Source: CAZDOD01 sp964506935
GTDB lineage: Bacteria; Desulfobacterota; Zymogenia; Zymogenales; Zymogenaceae
Length of the DNA stretch: 20,677 nt
Assembly (NCBI GenBank): GCA_964506935.1
Contig: CAZDOD010000035.1
Span: forward strand, 1-20,677
Direction of reading: 5' to 3'
Made by a program: the position numbers and the translations under genes. Numbering within the stretch: the stretch's first letter is position 1; every line of letters begins with the position of its first letter. Under the pieces are notes generated by a model that did not search any database, was not told the DNA's origin, and saw only the letters and a program-made list of their open reading frames with translations. Shown here in pieces: positions 1-7,575 of the stretch.

Positions 1-297
1 AAAGACGAGAGTCCATAAAAAATTTCGCTTCGGCAAGTGAGGTCATCAATAAAAAGTCACATTCTAGTTGGCTATATATAAAACTTTGAATTTTACGAGA
101 TCGGGATTAGTCCTATATACCATATTTTTTTCGTGTCTTATTTCCCCGATTGGATCTAACATTTCAAATCATTTAATCAAAGATTATCCATCCCCAAAGT
201 CCTTGACTTTTCCCTCCCCATGCTGTATTAAGCTTTAATTGACTGTAACAAAAAACTGATGTTGTCTCGCTATATTTAAACCGGAGGTGTGATTAGT
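1..297. other. AT-rich intergenic region upstream of proS
   Basis: No open frame with coding character was seen on either strand. The stretch is AT-rich compared with the genes and carries the likely proS promoter near its right end (listed separately) and the proS ribosome-binding site. A long structured leader of the T-box type known ahead of aminoacyl-tRNA synthetase genes in Firmicutes is not apparent. From the predicted -10 box the leader would be only about 60 nt. Confidence 0.5.
203..231 (+). promoter_or_regulatory. Predicted sigma-70 promoter for proS
   Basis: TTGACT at 203-208 and TATTAA at 226-231 are separated by 17 nt, close to the sigma-70 consensus. Transcription would start near 238, about 60 nt before the proS start. 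A second TTGACT at 239-244 has no convincing -10 partner at standard spacing. Prediction by eye only. Confidence 0.5.
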
Positions 298-2064
298 TTG
301 AAAAGCTCCGTAATAAGATACTCCCGTTTCCTGATTCGTACCCGCCGTGAAGAACCTGCAGACGCCGAGATACCTTCCCACAAGCTTCTGCTCAAGGGGG
401 GCTTCATCAGGCAGGTCGCTTCGGGCGTCTTCGATTTCACACCGATCGCCTTTCGGGTAATGAAAAAAATCATGGATATCATCAGAGACGAGATGAACCG
501 TATAGACGGCCAGGAGCTCCTGATGCCGGTTCTAAATCCGGCGTCTCTGTGGACCGAGACAGGGAGATATGACGAGATCGGTTCGGAGCTTATCCGCTTC
601 AAGGACAGGCGGGGGACGAACATGTGCCTCGCCATGACCAACGAAGAGACCGTGACCGACCTCGCAAGGGGGTATGTCTCGTCGTATAAAGACCTCCCCT
701 TTATGCTCTATCACATCCAGACGAAGGTAAGGGACGAGGCGAGGCCGAGGGGCGGGCTCGTGAGGGTCAGGGAGTTCTTGATGAAGGACGCCTACAGTTT
801 TCATCGGGATATAAAAGACCTCGCCCGCTACTACGAGGATATCTACAATGCATATATAAAGACGTTTGACCGCATGGCGCTTTTGTCTGTCCCGGTTGAG
901 GCCGACAGCGGCGCCATGGGGGGGAGCGCGTCGCATGAGTTTATCCTCCCCACCGAGTCGGGCGAGGATACCTTCGCGCGCTGCGATACCTGCGGGATGG
1001 CCGCCAACATAGAGAGGGCGGAGGTAGTATCAAATAAGGTTGAGCAGAAAGGGGACTACCCCAAAGCGGAGGAGGTTCACACCCCGAACATGATGACGAT
1101 TGACGACCTGACCGAATTTTTCAAGATCGGGCGGCATCAGTTTCTCAAGGCCGTGGCATACAGTGCTGGTGGTGTCATCGTCATCGCCTTTATCAACGGG
1201 GCCTATGATGTAAACGAGACGAAGCTGAGAAACTACCTCGGCGCGGTCGAACTCGAAGTGGCCGATCCGAAAAGCCTCTCTGATAAGAGTATCGTCCCGG
1301 GATACATTTCGCCTGGTGTGGCGAAGATACCGGGCGTCAGAGTGATCTTTGACCGAACCGTCCTGAGCCAGGCGACCTATGTCGTCGGCGGGGATAAGGA
1401 GGACTATCATAGAAAGGGCGCGGTCGTGGGAAGGGATTTTAAAATTGAAGAGGTACATGACATAGCCACCGTCCGCGAGAATGACCCGTGCCCGAAGTGC
1501 TCGAAGGGGAAGATAAAGCTCAGGCGTGGGATCGAGCTCGGACACACGTTCCAGCTCGGCACGAAGTATTCCGAGTCGATGGGGCTAAAATATCTGAACG
1601 AGGGAGGCAAGGAAGAACTTGTGGTCATGGGGTGCTACGGCATCGGGGTCGAGCGGGCGATGGCGTCGATAGTCGAGGCACATCACGACGACAAGGGGAT
1701 GATATGGCCGGTATCGGTTGCCCCGTTCGACGTTATGGTGCTACCTCTGGGTTCCGATGGTGATATATTGCAAAAGGCACTCGAAATTTCCGAGACCATC
1801 GGCTCTGAGTTAGATGTCCTGATAGACGACCGCATGGAAAGTGCGGGGGTGAAGTTCAATGATAGTGATCTCGTGGGCATTCCGATTAGGGTCGTCGTGA
1901 GCAAGAAACTGATGGCGGGAGGCAACGTCGAATTCAGGGTGAGGCGAACCGGCGAGGTCGTGGTCGTCTCGGAGGATAAGGCAAAGGAGACGGCCAAATC
2001 CCTCCTTGAGAAATTGAAGAGTAAGGAGGAGGAATCCTTCAATAGCAATGCCGCTATCGCCTGA
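298..2064 (+). CDS. proS: Prolyl-tRNA synthetase (bacterial type, with editing insertion)
   Basis: Class II aminoacyl-tRNA synthetase that charges tRNA-Pro with proline in the cytoplasm. The N-terminus has the EEPADAEIPSHKLLLKGG stretch typical of bacterial ProS. Motif 2 lies in the TNEETVTDLARGY to VREFLMKDAYSFH region, and motif 3 in the segment GCYGIGVERAMA. Between motifs 2 and 3 sits the INS editing domain, which hydrolyses mischarged Ala-tRNA-Pro, and a lysine (FLKAVAY) lies where the family's editing lysine is expected. The C-terminal anticodon-binding domain follows WPVSVAPFDV. At about 588 residues it matches the usual length (E. coli, about 570). The TTG at 298 is preferred: GGAGG at 283-287 is 10 nt upstream, whereas an in-frame GTG at 289 would almost touch it. 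The stop is TGA. The gene appears to have its own promoter and is followed 72 nt later by a small lipoprotein gene. Confidence 0.96.
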   Translation: MKSSVIRYSRFLIRTRREEPADAEIPSHKLLLKGGFIRQVASGVFDFTPIAFRVMKKIMDIIRDEMNRIDGQELLMPVLNPASLWTETGRYDEIGSELIRFKDRRGTNMCLAMTNEETVTDLARGYVSSYKDLPFMLYHIQTKVRDEARPRGGLVRVREFLMKDAYSFHRDIKDLARYYEDIYNAYIKTFDRMALLSVPVEADSGAMGGSASHEFILPTESGEDTFARCDTCGMAANIERAEVVSNKVEQKGDYPKAEEVHTPNMMTIDDLTEFFKIGRHQFLKAVAYSAGGVIVIAFINGAYDVNETKLRNYLGAVELEVADPKSLSDKSIVPGYISPGVAKIPGVRVIFDRTVLSQATYVVGGDKEDYHRKGAVVGRDFKIEEVHDIATVRENDPCPKCSKGKIKLRRGIELGHTFQLGTKYSESMGLKYLNEGGKEELVVMGCYGIGVERAMASIVEAHHDDKGMIWPVSVAPFDVMVLPLGSDGDILQKALEISETIGSELDVLIDDRMESAGVKFNDSDLVGIPIRVVVSKKLMAGGNVEFRVRRTGEVVVVSEDKAKETAKSLLEKLKSKEEESFNSNAAIA

Positions 2065-2136
2065 GATTTCAAAAAAGTGAGTTTGATAAGGAAAGTAGAA
2101 ATAAAAATCTGGTCTATTTAGATAGGAGGTTTTTTG

Positions 2137-2580
2137 ATGAAAAATAAAAGGATTTTCCTTTATAATGCGATTTTTTTTCTCTTGGTCACCATGTCATCAT
2201 GCTGACCCAGGTGTGCGGGGGCGGTCGCTCCCGAGGGCAACGATGTGAGCGAGCTTGTTGGAGATGCGGTTGTTTTGGTTGAGGAGGAGGCTCTGGATGT
2301 GAAGGTGGGTGATGAGGTGGCGGTCGTGTTGGATGAGAATCCCTCGACCGGGTACGGCTGGACCTATAAAGAGGATCCCGAGGGACTCCTGAAAGAGCTG
2401 GGGAAGGAGAGCAAGAGCTTCGCCGAGGAAAAGATGATCGGGGCCGGCGTTACGAGCGTATGGAGATTTGAGGCGATATCGGCGGGGGAGGTCAAGCTGA
2501 CCTATTTCTACTACCGGCCGTGGGAGGGAGAAGAGACGGCCATTTATAAAAAGGAGTTTATCATAAAGATAAAAGAATAG
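2137..2580 (+). CDS. Chagasin-type (I42) protease-inhibitor lipoprotein with in-frame TGA; selenoprotein candidate or nonsense allele
   Basis: ATG 2137 follows a strong AGGAGG at 2124-2129 (7-nt spacing) and encodes a lipoprotein signal peptide ending in the lipobox LVTMSSC. TGA at 2203-2205 comes immediately after the lipobox Cys codon. The same frame then continues through P-R-C into a complete chagasin-like domain: NPSTGYGW matches the NPTTGY loop, GAGVTSVW the GxGG loop, and YYRPWEG the RPW loop. Family members inhibit papain-like cysteine proteases and are often exported. Read through, the product is 147 residues and its mature start is Cys-Sec-Pro-Arg-Cys, which contains a UxxC redox-type motif. 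A hairpin at SECIS distance follows the TGA. Alternatives: a nonsense mutation (from TGG or CGA), or independent initiation at GTG 2245 (GAGGG at 2233-2237), which would give a 111-residue protein without export signal. The inhibitor-domain call is firm; decoding of the TGA is undecided. Confidence 0.6.
2216..2233 (+). promoter_or_regulatory. SECIS-like hairpin after in-frame TGA
   Basis: CGGGGGC (2216-2222) pairs with GCTCCCG (2227-2233), giving seven base pairs with one G-U, around the tetraloop GGTC (2223-2226). Seventeen nucleotides separate the TGA from the loop. The E. coli fdhF SECIS also presents GGUC in its apical loop, at nearly the same distance from UGA. The bulged U of the E. coli element was not identified. 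Folding was judged by eye; a GC-rich coding hairpin could arise by chance. Confidence 0.4.
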
Positions 2581-2607
2581 CCTTCTCAGTGAGGCTGTTT
2601 TTAGATG

Positions 2608-2637
2608 AAAAGGGAGGGTTTCCCCTCCCTTTTTTTA
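2608..2637 (+). terminator. Intrinsic terminator after the inhibitor gene
   Basis: GGGAGGG (2612-2618) and CCCTCCC (2623-2629) form a perfect 7-bp stem with loop TTTC, extended by A-T pairs and followed by seven Ts. It lies 28 nt after the inhibitor stop. On the opposite strand the stem is followed by a shorter T-run, so it may also help end transcription of the permease genes arriving from the right. Confidence 0.85.
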
Positions 2638-2710
2638 TTCGATTTTTTTCAATCGAAAAAAGATAATTTGTTCTTTTAATAAGTCCTTCTTACAGGTCGG
2701 TATCTCTCTC

Positions 2711-3535
2711 CTATCTCTTCCCGACCCCCAGTTTATCTTCGAGCCATCGGCTTGTGGCCGACAGCGAATAGCAGATGATAAAGTAGATAACGGCGGTGAC
2801 GAAAAATATCTCGGTCGGGGCGACAAGCACGCGGTTGCTTATCTGGGTGGCCGTGGCGGTTAGCTCGATGAGCCCGACGAACCAGGCAAGGGAGGTGTCC
2901 TTGGTCAGGCTGACGAACTGGTTGACAAAGGACGGTATCATGTTCTTTAGTGCCTGTGGGATGATGATATACGTCATCGCCTGTGAGTGATTGAGGCCGG
3001 TCGAGAGCGCGGCCTCCATCTGACCCTTCCCGACTGATAATATCCCAGCCCTCACAATCTCTGCCATGTACGCCCCAGAGAAGCAGACGAAGGCGATGAT
3101 TACGTTATACACATCATCGATGTTGTAGCCGAATACCACGGGGAGCATAAACACGAACCAGAAAATGACCATAATCAGGGGCATCCCCCTTATGAGTTCT
3201 ATGTATCCTAAGGCGGGGTACTGGAGCCACCACTTCTTGCTGTTTCGCATCAATCCGAAGATAAGTCCCAATATAAACGCCAGGACGAGACTTATTATGG
3301 CTAGAAAGAGGGTGAGCACGACACCCCCCATCTTTCCGGGGGGCCCCACGAGTAAATATAAGAAGTTTCTGGCGATGATGCCGTAGTGGACCTTCTCTAT
3401 GCCGACAAAAAGGTTATAAGAAAAGCGAGAGATGAAGTGGAAGAATATCTCCAAGATAAGGAATGACCCGAAGACAGCAAAGGTAATTGTTGAAATTGCT
3501 ATCCTAGTAATCCTCTTGGTCCTGGCGTGTGACAT
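2711..3535 (-). CDS. Polar amino-acid ABC transporter permease (second of pair)
   Basis: Inner-membrane permease of the histidine/glutamate/glutamine ABC importer class (HEQRo 3-TM permease type fused to a binding-protein-dependent transport domain). After a cytoplasmic N-terminus there is one membrane segment, an amphipathic stretch, then several further hydrophobic spans. The EAA loop that contacts the ATPase is visible as MEAALSTGLNHSQAM followed by IIIPQA. Its 274 residues are normal for the family. Its ATG is one nucleotide after the TGA of the upstream permease, implying translational coupling, and it is the last gene of the transporter operon. The paired permease and GltI-like binding protein suggest an acidic amino acid or glutamine as substrate; the permease sequence alone does not settle this. 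Confidence 0.93.
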   Translation of the reverse strand: MSHARTKRITRIAISTITFAVFGSFLILEIFFHFISRFSYNLFVGIEKVHYGIIARNFLYLLVGPPGKMGGVVLTLFLAIISLVLAFILGLIFGLMRNSKKWWLQYPALGYIELIRGMPLIMVIFWFVFMLPVVFGYNIDDVYNVIIAFVCFSGAYMAEIVRAGILSVGKGQMEAALSTGLNHSQAMTYIIIPQALKNMIPSFVNQFVSLTKDTSLAWFVGLIELTATATQISNRVLVAPTEIFFVTAVIYFIICYSLSATSRWLEDKLGVGKR

Positions 3536-3536
3536 A

Positions 3537-4433
3537 TCAGTACTTTATGTATCTCAGAAAGTGTTTGTTATACTGGTTTATCGCAAACGAGATAACAAGG
3601 GACAACATCAGATATAGGACGGTCACGGCTAAAAACGCCTCGAATATCCTCGATGTCTCCGCCTCTATAAGCCTCCCCGAGAATGTCAGCTCGACGACCC
3701 CGATGGCCATCACGAGGGACGAGTTCTTGGTCAGGTTCAGGGACTGGTTAATCAATGGGGGTATTACTATCCTGAATGCCTGTGGCAAAATCACGTACCT
3801 CATCGCCTGGAGGAAGGTCAGCCCCTGCGACCTCGATGCCTCCATCTGCTCTTTCGGGATCGATTGGACACCCGCCCTGATCTCCTCCGCTATGAAGGCC
3901 GCCGTATAAGTCGAAAGTGCAATTACGCCGTAGGCGAACTCAATATCCTGTTTATATAGCCAGTCCTTGAAAAAATCGGGTATTAGGGGATCGGAGCCGA
4001 AATACCAGAAGAATATCTGAATAAGCAGGGGGGTGTTTCTGAAAAATTCTATGTATATCGAGGCAAAAAAATTAAAGGCCTTGACCTTGCTCAGCTTGAA
4101 GACGGCAAGGAGAGTACCCAAGGTCATTGCAATGATAATTGATATAAGTGAAATTTTGAGGGTTGTATAGAGTCCCCAAAACAAAAGATTCAAATATGTG
4201 CTCTCTTCGGTGAGTCGCTGTTCCAAGAAGACTGAAAAGTCGAAGGTGTAATTGATCTTGATATTTAGTACATTGACAAAGAAGAGTCTGTAGACAATAA
4301 GATAAAAGAGGAGGGCCAATACTACGTAGTATATGGGATATACAATATATTTATGGCGATCAGAAAATAGACATATATCTATTTTCAGATTTCTGATCTT
4401 TGATTTTAGTTCTTTTAGTTTCTGTCTTTTCAT
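3537..4433 (-). CDS. Polar amino-acid ABC transporter permease (first of pair)
   Basis: Membrane component pairing with the downstream permease to form the translocation channel. A charged cytoplasmic N-terminus of about 30 residues precedes the first hydrophobic span (about 31-52). A periplasmic stretch follows, then the permease core with TTLKISLIS and YIEFFRNTPLLIQIFFW, the latter typical of HEQRo-type permeases. The EAA loop reads MEASRSQGLTFLQAM followed by VILPQA. At 298 residues it is slightly long because of the extended N-terminus. No clear Shine-Dalgarno sequence precedes the ATG. A perfect inverted repeat lies just upstream, between this gene and the binding-protein gene, and may lower permease expression relative to the binding protein. 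Confidence 0.93.
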   Translation of the reverse strand: MKRQKLKELKSKIRNLKIDICLFSDRHKYIVYPIYYVVLALLFYLIVYRLFFVNVLNIKINYTFDFSVFLEQRLTEESTYLNLLFWGLYTTLKISLISIIIAMTLGTLLAVFKLSKVKAFNFFASIYIEFFRNTPLLIQIFFWYFGSDPLIPDFFKDWLYKQDIEFAYGVIALSTYTAAFIAEEIRAGVQSIPKEQMEASRSQGLTFLQAMRYVILPQAFRIVIPPLINQSLNLTKNSSLVMAIGVVELTFSGRLIEAETSRIFEAFLAVTVLYLMLSLVISFAINQYNKHFLRYIKY

Positions 4434-4447
4434 AGAGATTAAAAAAT

Positions 4448-4467
4448 GGGGGGAGTAAACTCCCCCC
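4448..4467 (-). terminator. Intra-operon hairpin (possible attenuator) between binding-protein and permease genes
   Basis: GGGGGGAGT and ACTCCCCCC form a perfect 9-bp inverted repeat separated by two bases. On the minus strand the stem is followed by ATTTTTT, so it can act as a partial terminator or as an mRNA 3'-end stabiliser. It sits 20 nt after the binding-protein stop and 15 nt before the permease start. Confidence 0.65.
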
Positions 4468-4487
4468 TCTAATTTTGAAAGAGTCTA

Positions 4488-5342
4488 TTATGGCCAGAGT
4501 TCCATCTCCCAGTCGAGAGGCATGTAGTAATTTGTCTTTGGGCCAAGCCACTTTTCGTAGACCTTGAGCCAGTCGCCCTCTCTCCACATCTTCATAAGGG
4601 TGAAGTTGACGAAGTCACGCCATTCCGAGTCATTCTCCCGAACTCCCAAGCCGTAGGGCTCGCTCGAGAAGAAGCTACCCACGATGGCCCATTTTTCCGG
4701 TTCGGGGTCACTCCCTTTGAGGCCGACAAGGATTACCGAGTCGGTAGTCACGGCCTCTACCTTACCCTGTTTCAGGGCGAGAAATGCCTCGGGATATCCC
4801 TCGAAGGATACGACTATCGCATTGGGCTGAACGAGAAGGATATTCTTTTCGCTGGTGGAACCCTTTACCGAGCTCACCTTTTTTCCGGCCAGGTCCTCAA
4901 AGCCCTTGATCCCGCTGTCGGCGGCGACCAAAAGTTTCTGACCGTCCATGAAATAGGTAATCGAGAAGTCGATAACCTCGTCCCTCTCCTGCTTATGGGT
5001 CATGGTGGCGGCGAGGATGTCGACCTTTCCCTCGGCCAAGAAAGGGATACGGTTGGAGGAGGTAACGGGCTTCAGCTCGAGGTCAACGCCCAATTCGTCC
5101 GCAATGTAGCGGCAGATATCGACATCGAATCCCACAAGCTCCCTCGACTCCTCATCCACAAAGCCGAATGGCACCACGGCGTCCTTTACGCCTGCTACCA
5201 TGACACCCGCATCTTTTACGGCCTCCAAGGTCGATATTGCGGGCACTCCCCCTTCTCCCATTTCGGTTTTTTCGGCCGGGCCACAGGCGAAAAAGACAAA
5301 CGCCAGACCCAATGCCAAGATGATTGATAGAAATTTTTTCAT
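4488..5342 (-). CDS. Glutamate/aspartate-type solute-binding lipoprotein (SBP family 3)
   Basis: Captures the substrate outside the inner membrane and delivers it to the permease pair. The signal peptide ends in lipobox VFFAC (Cys20), so the protein is membrane-anchored. The SBP_bac_3 domain runs from about residue 38 to the end. TSSNRIPFL (94-102) closely matches the TSQNRIPLL stretch of the glutamate/aspartate receptor GltI, and THKQERDEVIDFS carries the conserved ligand-binding Arg (120). GKKVSSVKGSTSEKN and SEPYGLGVR also have GltI counterparts. The C-terminus WEMELWP resembles that of the paralogue further upstream in this block. AGGAGG lies 5 nt before the ATG, inside the 12-nt gap after the ATPase gene. 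Substrate assignment to acidic amino acids is an inference from motifs. Confidence 0.92.
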   Translation of the reverse strand: MKKFLSIILALGLAFVFFACGPAEKTEMGEGGVPAISTLEAVKDAGVMVAGVKDAVVPFGFVDEESRELVGFDVDICRYIADELGVDLELKPVTSSNRIPFLAEGKVDILAATMTHKQERDEVIDFSITYFMDGQKLLVAADSGIKGFEDLAGKKVSSVKGSTSEKNILLVQPNAIVVSFEGYPEAFLALKQGKVEAVTTDSVILVGLKGSDPEPEKWAIVGSFFSSEPYGLGVRENDSEWRDFVNFTLMKMWREGDWLKVYEKWLGPKTNYYMPLDWEMELWP

Positions 5343-5354
5343 TGAATCCTCCTT

Positions 5355-6077
5355 TTATAGTATTTCTTTAAGAAATGCTTTAGTTCTCTCATCGACGGGA
5401 TTTTTAAAGAAGTGCTCGGGCGTTCCCTCCTCGATGATCATGCCGAGGTCCATAAAAATGACACGGTCCGCCACTTCCCTTGCAAAACCCATTTCATGTG
5501 TTACAACGAGCATTGTCATCCCTTCTCGTGCCAGATCCTTCATGACATTTAGGACCTCGCTGATCATCTCGGGGTCGAGGGCTGACGTTGGCTCGTCAAA
5601 CAGCATAATCTTCGGCTGCATTGCAAGGCCACGTGCGATGGCAACCCTCTGCTGCTGGCCGCCGGAGAGCTCCGATGGATACTTTTTGGCCTGATCCAAG
5701 ATATGGACCTTGTCGAGGAATTTGAGAGCCAAGGCCTCAGCCTCCTTCTTATCAACGTTCTTGACTTTTACAGGTGCAAGGATGACATTTTTTAAGACCG
5801 TCATGTGGGGGTAGAGGTTGAACTGTTGGAACACCATCCCGATTTCGGCCCTGAGATCGTTGATGTCGGTCCTAGGATCCGCCAGGTTATGGCCGTCGAC
5901 GATCAACTCGCCGCTGTTGATAAGCTCGAGCTCGTTGATGCAGCGGATCAGGGTGGACTTTCCGGAGCCCGAAGGGCCGCATATAACCACCACTTCCCCC
6001 GGCTTTACATGAAGGTTTATTCCCTTTAGGGCGTGAAATGTCCCGTAGTATTTATGTACGTCTTTAAAGGTTATCAT
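5355..6077 (-). CDS. Amino-acid ABC transporter ATP-binding protein (GlnQ/GltL type)
   Basis: Cytoplasmic ATPase that powers the importer. All ABC motifs are intact: Walker A GPSGSGKST, Q-loop around VFQQFNLYPHMTV, signature LSGGQQQRVAIARGLA, Walker B IMLFDEPTSALDPE and switch histidine VVTHEMGFA. The LYPHMTVLKNV stretch is typical of polar amino-acid importers. The 240-residue length is standard. A GCGGAG purine run lies very close (2 nt) to the ATG. The gene is first of the four core transporter genes and lies 65 nt downstream of the UspA gene in the same direction, with no evident terminator between. Confidence 0.96.
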   Translation of the reverse strand: MITFKDVHKYYGTFHALKGINLHVKPGEVVVICGPSGSGKSTLIRCINELELINSGELIVDGHNLADPRTDINDLRAEIGMVFQQFNLYPHMTVLKNVILAPVKVKNVDKKEAEALALKFLDKVHILDQAKKYPSELSGGQQQRVAIARGLAMQPKIMLFDEPTSALDPEMISEVLNVMKDLAREGMTMLVVTHEMGFAREVADRVIFMDLGMIIEEGTPEHFFKNPVDERTKAFLKEIL

Positions 6078-6142
6078 AACTCCGCTCTAAATTTTTCCAT
6101 GTAAACTAGATTCGGATTAAAAATACCCTATCAGGTTCCCCT

Positions 6143-6667
6143 CTATGTACTGTATATTATCGGCCTGTATGGTCCTTGTTCCTTTTTCTTCTTTTTGGTT
6201 TTTTTCTTTGGCTTTTCGGGTACGACCATCAAGACCGGGCAGGGAGTCTTTTTGAGCACACGCTCGGATGTCGAGCTGAACTCGTGGTAAAACTCCTCCT
6301 TTTTGCCGTGGGCGCCCATGACGATTAGGTCGACCATTTCTTCGGTGGCAAGGTTAACGATCTCATCAGACGGGAGGCCGTGAAGCATGACGGTTGAGAC
6401 CTTGACACTCTTTTCCTCGCAATGCTTCTTGATATCTTTAAATATCCCCTCACCCTTCTCCGCAAATTCCTCTATCAAATTCTTCACCTTTTTATCTGTG
6501 AGGAAAGCCGGGTAGAGTTCATCATCCCTTATGTTTCTCCTGTCCGAGACCGTCAGGATTATCAGCTCTGCCCCGACAGTGCAGGCCAAATCAATCGCCC
6601 AGTCGAACGCTTTAAGCGAGATGTCAGAGCCGTCAAGGGCGACCAGTATTTTCTTCGTGACAAACAT
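6143..6667 (-). CDS. Universal stress protein (UspA family) with lysine-rich tail
   Basis: Single Usp domain of 174 residues. The N-terminal KKILVALDGSD strand-loop and the C-terminal IVMGAHG are characteristic. Family ATP-binders have G-x2-G-x9-G-[S/T]; here Gly118 and Gly121 are present, but Ser131-Ser132 stand at the third position, so the glycine is replaced and nucleotide binding is uncertain. After the domain the tail is strikingly basic (about 152-163, mostly lysine). The ATG at 6667 is chosen because it is one nucleotide after the TAA of the upstream binding-protein gene and matches the start of the Usp fold. A longer in-frame start at 6847 would only add residues overlapping that gene. 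The context suggests a regulatory partner of the adjacent importer, as the Usp protein TeaD is for the TeaABC transporter; this is inference. Confidence 0.9.
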   Translation of the reverse strand: MFVTKKILVALDGSDISLKAFDWAIDLACTVGAELIILTVSDRRNIRDDELYPAFLTDKKVKNLIEEFAEKGEGIFKDIKKHCEEKSVKVSTVMLHGLPSDEIVNLATEEMVDLIVMGAHGKKEEFYHEFSSTSERVLKKTPCPVLMVVPEKPKKKTKKKKKEQGPYRPIIYST

Positions 6668-6668
6668 C

Positions 6669-7538
6669 TTATCTCGGCCAAAATTCCATCTCAAAACCGA
6701 ATTGGAGTCTCGTGGGGGAATCCTTCCCGAACCACGTGTCAAAGATCTCCATATATTCCCCTGATGTGTATAGGTCAATAAGGGAAAAGTCGACCAATTC
6801 CTTCCATCTGCTGTCGTCGGGCGGTATTCCAATTGCCCTCGGGGCATCAGTTACAGATTCGGTAATGAGTCGGAATCTTTTCGGATTTTCACAAGAAAAC
6901 AAAAATTCGAGGAGGGCCTCCATGTCTCCGGCAACTCCGCTTACGCTTCTATCCTCCAATAGCGATATCGCCTGTGCCATATCGTCTGCGAAGACGAGTC
7001 TCGCATCAGGGATCACATTCAATACCCCTTCTCCTGTGCTCTCGGTTGTCGTCGCGATCTTTTTTCCCCTCAGGTCTCTTAGCCTTCTTAGGCCCGATGC
7101 GTCGAGAACCAGAATCCTCTTTCCCACCGTAAAGTATGTCACAGAAAAATCTATCACCATCTCCCATCCCATCCTGTGGGTGATGCCGGGAGCCATCTGT
7201 ATATACCCCTCTGCGACAAGTGGAATAAGCTCGCGGGGGTCGACCGGCACAAATCTCGGTTCTACGCCTATCTTCTTCGCCACCGCACGGGCGATATCCA
7301 CATCAAATCCGTAAGAGGCGGTATCCTCTCCTTCGCCATCGACATAGGAGAACGGGAGGCAGCAGTAAGGGACTCCGATTGTGACCTCCGATCTTTCCAA
7401 TACCGAGCTCGAAACCTCGCCCCCGGAAGCTTGGGGTGGGCATATCAAAATTAAGATCGAGAAAAGGATCCCTGTTATTAAAGTAAGATATCTTAAAATA
7501 AAATATCTCAAATCCCTATTTTCCCTATGATCAAACAT
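6669..7538 (-). CDS. Divergent solute-binding protein (SBP family 3), second in the transporter block
   Basis: Exported 289-residue protein with a hydrophobic signal segment at about residues 18-33. No canonical lipobox is seen (Ile precedes Cys33), and a signal-peptidase site near Gln-Ala-Ser-Gly-Gly is plausible. The SBP_bac_3 fold is clear from YGFDVDIARAVAKKIGV, MVIDFSVTYF and the C-terminal FEMEFWPR, which echoes the lipoprotein paralogue in the same block. The ligand site differs: at the paralogue's Asn97-Arg98 it has Glu103-Leu104, and at the conserved Arg120 it has Trp125. The paralogue's ligand contacts are therefore not kept, so it may bind something else or serve as a sensor. It is translationally coupled (1 nt) to the UspA gene and lies 37 nt after the M18 peptidase gene. 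Confidence 0.85.
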   Translation of the reverse strand: MFDHRENRDLRYFILRYLTLITGILFSILILICPPQASGGEVSSSVLERSEVTIGVPYCCLPFSYVDGEGEDTASYGFDVDIARAVAKKIGVEPRFVPVDPRELIPLVAEGYIQMAPGITHRMGWEMVIDFSVTYFTVGKRILVLDASGLRRLRDLRGKKIATTTESTGEGVLNVIPDARLVFADDMAQAISLLEDRSVSGVAGDMEALLEFLFSCENPKRFRLITESVTDAPRAIGIPPDDSRWKELVDFSLIDLYTSGEYMEIFDTWFGKDSPTRLQFGFEMEFWPR

Positions 7539-7575
7539 CTCTTTTAAAGACCTGTCGCTTACAATTCAAAAAAAA

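Noticed and set aside
1..297. T-box or other riboswitch ahead of proS
   Set aside because: The predicted leader is only about 60 nt and no T-box core sequence was seen; the organism also does not look like a Firmicute.
2635..2665. TTCGATT-AATCGAA inverted repeat as terminator of the permease operon
   Set aside because: No T-run follows it on either strand; the GC-rich hairpin at 2608-2637 is the better candidate.
6669..6847. Longer N-terminus for the UspA protein starting at 6847
   Set aside because: The added 60 residues overlap the coupled binding-protein gene in another frame and have no family resemblance. The Usp fold begins at the methionine encoded at 6667.
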